A stretch of 64,000 nt of DNA from Telmatactis stephensoni (taxonomy: Eukaryota; Cnidaria; Anthozoa; Actiniaria; Isophelliidae), in the NCBI GenBank assembly GCA_029948255.1, contig JALIZF010001830.1, positions 434,001-498,000 on the forward strand, read 5' to 3'. Of the stretch, positions 24,734 to 36,700 are shown piece after piece. The translations under genes were made by a program, and so were the position numbers. The notes beneath the pieces are model-generated. The model did not search any database. It was not told the DNA's origin and worked only from the letters and a program-made list of their open reading frames with translations. The stretch's first letter is position 1. Each line of letters begins with the position of its first letter.

Positions 24734-27700
24734 AATAATAATGTCTTTATTGTATACTAGTTCATAAACATACCTATACTTACCAAAATATACACTAAAA
24801 ATATAAAAATTGGTAAAGTCTAAAATAGATAAAAGCGGCACTAATACTATATTATTTATTATTTATTATTTAAACCCCTAAATTATATAAAAATGCAAGG
24901 CGATTATTAAAGGCGCCTTTATACCGCTCGGTTTTAACCATGGGTTTTCTTGCATTATAATTCCTAAGATTGCATTTTGTGCGTATCTTGTTGGGTAATA
25001 ATAAATAATGTTCTGGAGAATTCTCAATTCTTTTAAATCATCTTAAATCTTATACTTACAGTTAACAGTTAAGCGACCAAAGCTAGAGCCAGATGTCACT
25101 GTTTTCACATAATTACTTGCTGTACAAGTGTACGATCCTTCGTCATCCCTTGTAAGATTTGTGATGATCAAAGTAGAGTTGGATCGTCCAACCACATCTG
25201 GATTGCTGATGGTTATTCTGCTACCATTCGATAAAGCTTGTTCATCTTTTTTCCATATTACATTTGCCAAAGGTTTTCCCTCCATTTCACACCATAAAGT
25301 GACGCTGTGTTCTTCATTCCTTGTTTCATTTCGTGGGGGAACAAAGATCACAGGAGGATCTAGAAAAAGTAAGAATTTATTCAGCATTATGTAATATGAC
25401 ACAATAAAAAATTGATTCATAAATGTCATCTTCAATCGGTGGGAGAAAGAATAAAGAGTACGTTTCATTCCTTTGAAGGAATCGAACTGAAAGGTCTTCA
25501 GAATTCGAGTTGTTAGAATTGACCTAAAATTTGTTGTTTAATTTTCTTTTTAGGGTTCCACTGATAATAATGTTGTTTAAATTAGCATTCCAAAGGGATT
25601 GCCACGTTTTAAATAAAGTTATACTACTAGTCTAATTGATTGATTGATTAATGGATGGATGGAGGGAGGGAGGGAGGGAGGGAGGGAGGGGGCGAAAGAG
25701 GGAGGGAGGGGGCGAGTGAGGGAGGGAGGGAAGGAGGAGTCACTTCATTACAATCCTACTTACAAGTAGCTCAAATACAAGCACCACCTAATTCGTACTG
25801 AAAATATAGAGCAGTTTGAATGAAAGATAACGGCACGGCAAGTTAATGATGAGAATCCCCCCCCCCCCCCCCCGCGCCGTGCGAGATGATGTCATCAGAT
25901 TCCATTGTTAGGAGGCCGCCATCTTGGATGTGACATCATCCCTCAAGAGGCCTATTTGGGACACCCCCTTTGCAAAATCCTGGATCCGTCCCTGGAAACT
26001 AAAGCAAACTATAAAGACGACTGGTACTTACAGTTAACAGTTAGGTATGCACTACGAGATGTCACTGTATTCAAATCATTGCTTGCAGTACAAGTGTACA
26101 ATCCTTCGTCAACCCTTGTGACATTTGTGATGGTCAAAGTAGAGTTGGCTCGTTCCACTACACTTGGATTGCTGATAGTTATTTTGTCACCATTCGACAA
26201 GGCTTGTCCATCTTTTTTCCATGTTACATTAGCTAAAGGTTTTCCCTCCAGTTCACACCATAAAGTGACAGTCTGTCCCTCCGTCTTCGTTTCATTTCTT
26301 GGATGGACAAAGATCAATGGTGGATCTTAAAAATACAAGGAAAAATCAAATTCTCTTTTCACATCAAGCGGACAAATACGACAGGCATAATCATTGCTAC
26401 GGTTAGCCCAGTTACTGCGACAAGTGAACACTTGTGTCTTTAGTGGTTAGCAATTCCAAATCCAAATTACCTTTCTATATTTTTGATTCAAAATTATATT
26501 TATAGCTTGATTAGCTATACGTTCACTAGACAAAGGGACCGTGCAAATGAGAGAGGGTACCTCTATGTAGTAGGAATAACTCTTTTGTTTTGTGCATGTC
26601 CCCAGGGAAAAGAAAACAAAAACGTTATCCCTACTACTTAAGGGCACCCTCTCTCATGTGAACGGGCCCAAAACAAGTTTAGAATGTTCATTACATGCGA
26701 TACAACTTAAGAACTCCGTGAAAGAAATCACACAATTGTGATTGAATAAATGTATCATATATATCTATCCAATCGTGAAATAAGTTGTTTATTGGGGACC
26801 TTAAACACAAAAGACGAGTACGAAATTTGAAATTTTGAGAAACTCTGAAGATGACTTGGAGTCGAAAACGTTTAATAAATTATTATTATAATAATTTATA
26901 ATAAATAATTATTATAATAATTATAATAATAATAATAATATTATTATAATTATTATTATATATTATTATTATTACTAAAGAAATGGTTCACGTTTAGCGT
27001 GCGTCCATCCGTGAAATGGTACGCGGTAAATTAGCCAATCAGAGCGCGCGCTTTATTGTAGCTATGTTATAATTTGTGCTTAAGCTCAGTTATAATTTCT
27101 TAAATATAGCAGTGTTTTTATAAGCCATCTTAAGCTAATACTTACAATTTACAGTTAAGTAGCCACTACTAGAACGAGACATGTCGCTGTATCTACATCA
27201 TTGCTTGCAGTACAAGTATACAATCCTTCGTCACGCCTTGTGACATTTGTGATGGTCAAAGTAGAGTTGGATCGTCCCACTATACTTGGATTGTTGATGA
27301 TTATTTTGCCACCGCTCGACAAGGCTTGTCCATCTTTTATCCATGTAACATTCGCTAACGGTTTTCCCTCAAGTTCGCACCACAAAGTGACACTCTGTCC
27401 TTCATTTCTTGTTTCATTTCGTGGAGGAACAAAGATAAGAGGTGGATCTAAATAACAAGAAAGAAAGAAGAAAAAACTCAACAAATTCTTGTTTAGTAAT
27501 CAAGCGTTTAAATACGACAAGTACATTGTTAGTTCAGTTCACTGCAACATCTGAGAATAAACTAGTGTCTTACACTAGTTAAGAAAAGTTTATCGCCTTT
27601 CAAATTCTCCTGTAAATCTTTTGCATAGAAGACAGTAGACAAATCATCCAGGTCATCCTTGCTCTTTACAGTTGAAAGAACGTCACCTATAACACTGGTT

Positions 27701-30700
27701 TACAGAACAGAGTTTATTCGTTCAAAGAGCAAGTTAGCGGTACAACCGGGACTTGAGTTTCTTAAGCCTGACTAGGACTAATTCAGGGTTAACTGGCTAA
27801 AGAAAGCCATTCATCCTGGATTTAGACTGCGAGCAGTCCCTCCTTTTCCCTCCAGAATCAGTAAAAGCGAGCGCCAAGAATATATGGACGAGCAAAGAAT
27901 GGGGGCGAATAGGGGTGGGGAGAAGGGAGAGGAAAAGGAGGGTCCTCTCCCTTCTCCCCTCCCCTACTCGCTCCCATTCTCCGCTCGTCCAGGTATTCTT
28001 GGTGCTCGCTTTTACTGATTTTGGAGGGAAAAGGAGGGACTGCTCGCAGTCTAAATCCAGGATGAATGGCTTTCTTTAGCCAGTTAACCCTGAATTAGTC
28101 CTAGTCAGGCTTAAGAAACTCAAGTCTAGCTTTACTGATTCTGGAGGGAAAAGGAGGGACTGCTAGCAGTCTAGCTTTACTGATTCTGGAGGGAAAAGGA
28201 GGGGGCTATACTAGTCGCAGTCTATCCTGGATTAATTCTGGATTAACAGTTATCGGGCTTTCAGGAAGCGGAAGCAGAAGTTTAATACACAGTGAACTCC
28301 CTCAATGCGGACACCCCTGTAAGGCGAACATCTTTCTAAGGCGGACACTAACAGCTGGTCCCGAAAGTGTCTGCATTACTGAGTAGTTCACTATATCTAT
28401 AGAGTCGCTTTCGTATGAGTAGGAAACTTACCGTGCCATACCGTGACAGTGCCGTAATGTCTGTATCATACAGTGACCGTGCTGTTTTCCCAGTCATACG
28501 AAATCTGCTCTATCATACGATTACTAAAGGAATTCAAGGAATCGTGAGATGAAGCTGTTATCAATGCAGCACCAATCACTGCATGTTACGTCTATTTTAG
28601 TTGAAATAGTAGCGTTCAAATAATTTACTGTGAACAGTTTACACTGATACTTACAGTCAACAGTTAGGTAACCACGCCTTGAATCAGATGACACCGAACC
28701 AATGCCATTGCTTACTGTACAAGTGTAAAATCCTTCGTCACCCCTTTTGAGGCCTGTGATGGTCAACGTAGAGTTGGCTCGTCCTACTACATTTGGATTG
28801 CTGATAGCTATTTTATCACTATTCGACAAGGCTTGTCCACCTTTTTTCCATGTTACATTCACTAACGGTTTTCCCTCCAGTTCACACCATAAAGTGACGT
28901 TCTGTCCTTCATTTCTTGTTTCATTTCGTGGATGAACAAAGATAACAGGTGGATCTTGCAAAAAATAAGAACAAATTGTTATCTTATTAGATATAGCTAA
29001 ACGTTTCTCAAGCGTCCAACCCTAAAAAGCTGCCAGTTGTGCAAGTCCCAAAGAATTGAAGAAAAGAATTTTTGAGCTCGTAAAACATTTTAATGACTAT
29101 CAAGTGGCCACTTGGCAATTTCTAAGGTTGGTCGCTAATTAGGGGTTCGATTGCACTCATTTATACCAAATGGAATTTAGGGAAAAAAGTGTGTATAGGG
29201 GGTTAGGGGTAAGGAATTCCCATAACTAATTTACGCGAATTTAAAGGGTTTATTTACATGTAATACAATAAAATAGGAGGCAGCATGGTCGAGTGGTCAG
29301 AGTGTCGGTCTCGCAATCCGGTGGTCCCGAGTTCGAGTCCCCGCTCTGGCCACTAGCTGAGACTGAATTTGTTCCGGGCAACCCCTAGTTCAAATTCAGT
29401 TTCTCGACCGTGCTTGCAAATAGCCAACTGGTTCGCCTCCTTGCCAGTTGGGATTCTTATCTGAGGGTCATTATGTAAACTACCGGGTCATCGGTAATAA
29501 TGTTTATATCCTCATTAAATAAAGATAGTTTACTTTTTAATAAAAGATCCTATCCACACGTGAAATCATGCTTATTTTAGAGAGATTAAAGGCGCTGTTA
29601 CACTGTGCAATTTTCTCAGCAACTTGCAATATTTTTGGCCGAGGTAAGCTGGGAGCGAGATTGAAAATGGCTCCTCAGAGCGAAATGAGAAATTGCGCAT
29701 GCACTCGTAGAAAACGTGCCTCAAAAATTGCGAGGAAAGTTGCTGGAGGGGTGATACACTGTGCAATGGCATTGCAAGTTGCTGCAATGCGTTGCGAAAG
29801 TAGACCTTAGTTTTACGTCATGCAACGCTATGCGACAAAAAAAAATTGCGAGACAACCCCTGTTACACTGAGCAAGTTGCTGAGAAAATTGCACAGTGTA
29901 ACAGCGCCTTAACAATTGACTGTCACATGATTAATACTTACAGTTCACAATTAGATAACCGCTGCTCGAACCAGAAGTCACGGTTTTCACATAATTACTT
30001 GCTGTACAAGTATACAATCCTTCGTCATCCCTTGTAAGACTTGTGATGATCAAAGTAGAGTTGGATCGTCCAACAACATTTGGATTGCGGATGTTTATTC
30101 TGCCAGCATTCGACAAAGCTTGTCCATCTTTTGTCCATGTAACATTCGCTAACGGTTTTCCCTCAAGTTCGCACCATAAGGTGACACTCTGTCCTTCATT
30201 TCCTTGTTTCATTTCGTGGGGGAACAAAGATGGAAGGTGGATCTAGAAAAATATATATAGGTTATTGGTCGACTAACCAGCTAATGCAGCTGTGTATTTT
30301 TGCGTGTCACAAAGGCTTCCCAAAATACAAGTGACAAGTAAAACTCCACAGCTGTATCCCTGGTTAATCGACCAATAAAATATCTATTATACAATACTGC
30401 AAAAATCAATACAAATGATGTCGTTTTTATTGCCACTTTTGACTTTGATTAGCGCGCTGCTTTGCACCGGGAAGCCATTCAGATGTTACTAATCTAATAC
30501 AGTCTCATATTTTTCACGTTCTTGTGCATATTACGTGCGTTCTTTTTAGAATTCTATAATAAAAAATTATACAAAAACTAGCAAATATACAACTAAAATA
30601 ATAAATAAAACTTACAGTTAACAGTTAAGTAGCCACTACTAGAACGAGATGTTACTGTTTCCAAATCATTGCTTACAGTACAAGTGTACAATCCTTCGTC

Positions 30701-33700
30701 ACGCCTTGTGGCATTTGTGATGGTCAAAGTAGAGTTGGATCGTCCCACTACACTTGGATTGTTGATGGTTATTTTGCCACCACTCGACAAGGCTTGTCCA
30801 TCTTTTTTCCATGTTACACTGGCTAACGGTTTTCCCTCCAGTTCACACCATAAGGTGACACTCTGTCCTTCATTCCTTGTTTCATTTCGTGGATGAACAA
30901 AGATAACAGGTGGATCTACAAGAAGAGGGGAAAAATCCAATAAAAATTGGAAAAAAAAACCCCAACAACAACAACAACAACAACAAAAACAAACAAAGGA
31001 GAAAAACAAAAACAAAACAACAAAATTTAGTTCTTTGCCCATCCCCTGAGTTTTGAAGTTCTATGTCAATTATTTCATCCCCCTAGCCAATATTTAGTGT
31101 AAAGCGTATTTCGTTTACATGCGGAACCAGTTCAGGCATCTGCACCGTGCAGAAACACGTTGGACGAAGGGTAGGTAACTCTATCCATGTGGGAAAAATG
31201 GGCAACCGTGCTGGGACGCTGTGAGTCCGTTTGCAGTTCCTCCCTTAACTCTTAAGTTAAAACTGCGCGCGCGCGCGTGTGATGTGATTGGTAATTGGCA
31301 TTCTTCTCTTTAATGACCTTCATTTTATTGGTGAGACATGAGGCTTCCAAATAACAATAAATGAAACTAAGCAAAGCACAAATGAAGCAATATATAGCTT
31401 AACTTTTTTCCTTAGAACTAGCTCAAGAAGATTTTTTGGCCACCACATGGTTCGAAAACTGCATGAAAATGTTCCAATGCAAAAAAGAAATTACATTTTT
31501 GTGACATGCTCTCTTTGGTAATCAATCAAAACGGCTGTACAAAATGCCAACCCACAGCACTAATGACAAGCCCAGATACTTACAGTTCACCGTCACAATC
31601 GCAGACGACGAGTTCACGCTGGCTCCGATTCCGTTGGAAGCTCGACAGCGGTAGGAACCCTGGTCCGACCGGTGTGCATTCCGAATGGTCAGCTTTGACA
31701 GGGAACGCCCCTTGGACCCTGCAGGATGTGTCGATGATATATCGGAGTCGCTGGTGTTCACTTCCGCGCCATCCTTAAACCACGTCACTGTTGGCTGGGG
31801 TTTGCCTTCCACCTGACAAGTCAGTTCCACGGTGGCCGACTCGTTGGTGGTGGTGGAGGTCGGGGACAAAAGTATGGCGGCTGAGTCTGAAAAGGTACAA
31901 CATGTCATCGTCACTCACTACGCATCGCATGCAACACACTCAAGTGCCAACTTACAATTGACAGTCAGCTGTGCTTCCGCAGACGAAACGTTGGCTTGGA
32001 TACTGTTGCTGACTATACATTTGTACACTCCCTCGTCCGTTCGATTTAGATTGGTGATGATCAGAGAAGAGGTGGCCTTTGTCTCATCTCCTGTTACGCT
32101 AACACTCAGCCTTGAGTGGGAAGCAACGTCCAGCTTGTTGCCAGCGAAAAACCATTCCGCACTGGACATGGGCTTGCCCTCGTATTGACAGTTCAGCGTC
32201 ACGCTTTCTCCTTCAACCTTGGTGACAGCTGTCGGAGAACTCAAGATCTTGGCTGGGTCTGAAACGATGCAGTAAGATTTCGTAAATATCTACTCGAAAT
32301 TTCGTAAGGAAAACGCTACATGTATCTTGAGTTGGAGTTCGAGTGCCCAGCTGGCAGTCATTAACAAACTATTCACATACGGTTCTCCGTTAACGGCACG
32401 TCATCGTCACGCTTTCCCTTGATACCTTACTAATAACGCAAGATCCTGGTTGGGTAAATCAGACAAAGGGAAAGACAAAGGGAAAGGGAAAGACAGGACA
32501 GTGTGACATTCTGTCTACCTGGTTACCATTCTAATGTCCCACGACTCAATACAGTCATTTTGTGATACCTGGTCAAACGATTGCTCTTTATTCTAAGCTC
32601 AATCAATTTGACACCTGAGCCTCTTAGATTGCATGTGACGTCAGAAACAAGGAAAATTTCACAAAAATTTTTTTAAAGCTTTTAATCACATAATTTAGCA
32701 AAAGACTCTGAAAGAAGTCTCCTTTGAATTTTTTTACTTTTTCTGTCGCTTCGCCATCGTTTTATCAGCGATCAAAAATGTGTCACGCAATGCCATCACG
32801 ATATTTTGAAGGCGCTAAGAGCTTATCATTCGGCCACAAATTTCACAACTTCCAGTTAATCAGTCAGTATTTTTTGCATTTAAGAAAGATTTAGCCTAAA
32901 ATCAGCAAATTAGCTGCTATTTTCGTGTAATTTTCAGGCTCGATGTTTTGACCGCCATCTTGGTGATATAGCCAATACCACCAAGATGGCGACCCCACAC
33001 AATTCTTACTAAAATGTCACCATATTTCATCGCTAATATCTTTGTTATAAAAACTTATTTTGACTCGAAATTTCGCCTCTATAGAGAATATTGGATGTTC
33101 TATTTGGTGATACTACTTGAATTTTGTTGTAGGCTCTAGAAAAGCATTTGTAATCGGCATGCAATCCCCCCCCCCGGGATGCAATCAAGCAATTAGAGCA
33201 ACCTTTGGTCTCTAATCTTGACAAACTCTACATTTTTTAACCACCCATATTAAAGCAGACAAGTCTCGTTAAACGGACACTAATTCCTGCCAACACATTC
33301 AAGTGCTAACTTACAATTGACAGTCAGTCCTGCTTCCGCAGACGAAACGTTGGCTTGGATTGCATTGCTGACTACACATTTGTACAGTCCCTCGTCTGCT
33401 CGATTTAGATTGCTGATGGTAAGAGAAGATTCGGCGTTTGTCACATCTCCTGTTTCGCTAACATTCAGCCTTGAGTTGGAATCCACGTTCAGCTTGCTGC
33501 CACCGAAAAACCATTCCACTCTGGGCAAGGGCTTGCCCTCGTATCGGCAGGTCAGCGTCACGCTTTCTCCTTCAACCTTGGTGACATTTGCCGGAGGATT
33601 CAAGATCTTGGCTGGGTCTGAAACGAACATGGAAATGCAAAACAATCATCTCCTCTGTCCGACAGCCCATTAGCAAAGGCGCGGCCGCCTTGTCAATTCA

Positions 33701-36700
33701 GCTAGTCGGCGCGTAAGGAATGCTACAAGTTTCAACTCCTTCCCCCTAACGCCTCAGCCTCACACGCACTCACTGCCAGTCCGTCATTTTCAAATAGTTT
33801 TCCAGCTATCTTTGCTTGCTCTTTTCTTTTTTGGTTTGTTTGTTTGTTTGTTTCTGTTTTGTTATGTTGTTGTTGTTGTTGTTGTTTTGTGTTGTGTTGT
33901 GTTGTGTTGTGTTGTGTTGTGTTGTGTTGTGTTGTGTTGTGTTGTGTTGTGTTGTGTTGTGTTGTGTTGTTTTGCTTTGCTTTGTTTTGTTTTGTTTTTC
34001 TTGCGGATGAGGCCACTTCTGTCGACTGCACTATTTACTGAACGCCGCCTGCGTACCCGGATAAAGGAGGGAATTAATTAAAAGTATTACGGAAAGCAAC
34101 AACTTACAATGAACAGTCAGATAAGCTGGGTTTGATAATTCGCTATCAAGTTGGTTTTGTGCCTTGCACTGGTAGAAGCCTTCGTCGCTCTTCATCACGT
34201 TCGTGATCGTCAGAGTCACTTTGCTGTCGACAACAGACGACGGCGAGCTGAGCTGGTACCTGCTGTCGCTTGTGTTGACTTGTGTGGAGCCCTTCCACCA
34301 CGTGACCTTCGAGAGCGGCTGACCCTCCAGATTACACTCGAAGGCCGCACTTTGGCCTTCGGTGCTGGTGACGTTTTTAGGAGCGACCAAGATCTTGGCG
34401 GCATCTTGGGAGACACAAATCACAATCGCCATCAGTCCACAAAAAGCGCACCCACCTTAAACGCAGCGCGCCAACTTTGCGTTTTCTCCCTATTGTTCGT
34501 TCGCAGCTACAGCGCCAGACACAATCCAAGAGACTAAGGACAATAGCAGATACTTACAGTGCACTGTTAGAATGGCAGCCGACGAATTGGCGATGCTGCC
34601 GATTCCGTTGGAAGCTCGACACTGGTACGAACCCTGGTCCGACCGGTGTGCATTCCGAATGGTCAGCGTTGCCAGGGAACGCCCCATGGACCCTGCAGGA
34701 TGTGTCGATGATATATCGGAGTCGCTGGTGTTCACTTCCGCGCCATCCTTAAACCACGTCACTGTTGGCTTGGGTTTGCCTTCCATCTCACAAGTCAGTT
34801 GCACGGTGGCCGACTCGTTGGTGGTGGTGGAGGTCGGGGGCGCAAGTATGGCGGCTGGATCTGAAAAAGGCAAAAAAACGTGCAATCATCACCTCAAAGC
34901 CACACTCCATCATCACTCAGCACCAATAACAACACGCTCACTAACTTACAATTCACTGTCAGCTGTGCTTCCTCAGACGAAACGTTGGCTTGGATACTGT
35001 TGTTGACCACACATTTGTACTTTGCCTCGTCTGTTCGGTTTAGATTGGTGATGGTCAGAGAAGACGTGGCACTAGTTTCATTTCCTGTTTCCGTGACTGT
35101 TACCCTTGGACTTGACGATGGCTCCAGCTGTGTACCATCTTTAAACCATTGTATACTAGACTTGGGTTTGCCCTCGTATTGACAGCTAAGGGTTGCATTT
35201 TGTGTTTCCACCTTAGTTACAGGAGACGGAGAACTCAAAATCTTGGCTGCGTCTGTGAATGAAAGATTGTTACTGTTATTGTGAAGAAAGTAGAAATGAA
35301 ATATTTGCTTGCGAATAGGAATTTTATGCTTCCCCTCCAACAATTAATTAATTAATTTACAAATTCTAGCTAGTAGTATTATTTGGTATCCCTGTGTAAC
35401 GTGACCAGTTTTCCCCGCCTAACCCTTGGCTAGTAGTCAGTCATTGTTTGCGTTTTGGTTGCCCTTACCTTTACTGGGCTATTTATGTAAAATGATTTTA
35501 ACGTAGTATATTTCAGATATTTTATCAATAAAGCGGCTTTGGGCTAAACTAGCGCATAGCCAATATCAACCAATTTAGGTTTGGATGTAATTTACTATCC
35601 CAGAAAACATAGCGCTGGCACTTATCAATTGACTGCAGGCTCACATGGAGGAGGGAAAGCATAAATAGAGATTAGACTATAGAATTACTGCAGAAGAATA
35701 TCGCTGATAAACATGTGGTACTATTTCATAACTAGAATTAGCATGCTTTTGTAAAAGTTGATCTTTTTTTTCTTGTTTGCTTTTATATCGGGTAAATTGA
35801 AATGAAAGTCAAAAATGTCAGAAGAGGTATAATGTATTTAGAATAAAAATAGGTTTTTGTTGTTTAACAATCAAGGTTCAAAAAAAACAAGTTTGAGATC
35901 TTTCTACATTGAATTTTAAGACCAAGGGCAATAGCCAGAGGTCTTGAATTTCAATGAAAGACCAAGGACATAGGTTTCTAAGTTGTTTATAGACCAATTG
36001 GACCCTATTCATTCATTTCCAAGACTTCTTGGAATGAAGAAGAAAAAATTATCAATTTCAACTTTGCTGTTTTACTAGAGTAATAAAAACATGGACATTA
36101 CGCCAAACAAGAAGCAGTTAGTAGGTCCAACTAGTGTTGAAGCAATCAGAATTGATAGCTAGAAGTGATCAGCATAAACTAGAAAGAGCTAAGTAAACCT
36201 CTTTTATCTCCTTCTCACTTTCTTAAATCATGAATAACTCCTTCTCACTTTCTTAAATCATGAATAAACAGCTATTAATATTATTATTTTTATTAGGGTA
36301 TTATTGTTAGCCCTCTATAAAAAATAAACCTCTTCCAACTATGCACTTCAGTTTGATACTTTTAGAATAAGCCTATAATATAGGATGTGATTGGTTAATA
36401 AATGTAAAAGATTGATGGACTATACTTACAATTAACTTTCACGTAAGTAGAATTTGATACCACAGAAGAAATGTTATTGGTTGCATTATTGGAAAATTTT
36501 TAAGTATATTGATGATTAGAATCTGACTAGTAATAATGATATACATGCAGAAAATAGTATCTGCTTGTTTAATAAAATATCTGAGGTATAATGCATTGGT
36601 TTGCTTACATCAGAGGACAAACATGTGGCTTACACTGAAACACAGAAAAATATTTTTGATACACCATGTGTTTCCTTTAAAGTTTGATATTCATGCAATT

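Noticed and set aside
24442..24841. Poly-Ile and poly-Met frames
   Set aside because: Translations of the AAT and CAT microsatellites.
29279..29355. tRNA gene
   Set aside because: A and B boxes are present, but the stem pairing is poor and the sequence continues into a SINE body and AT-rich tail.
33812..34081. Val/Cys/Leu-rich plus frame
   Set aside because: Translation of the GTGTT microsatellite.
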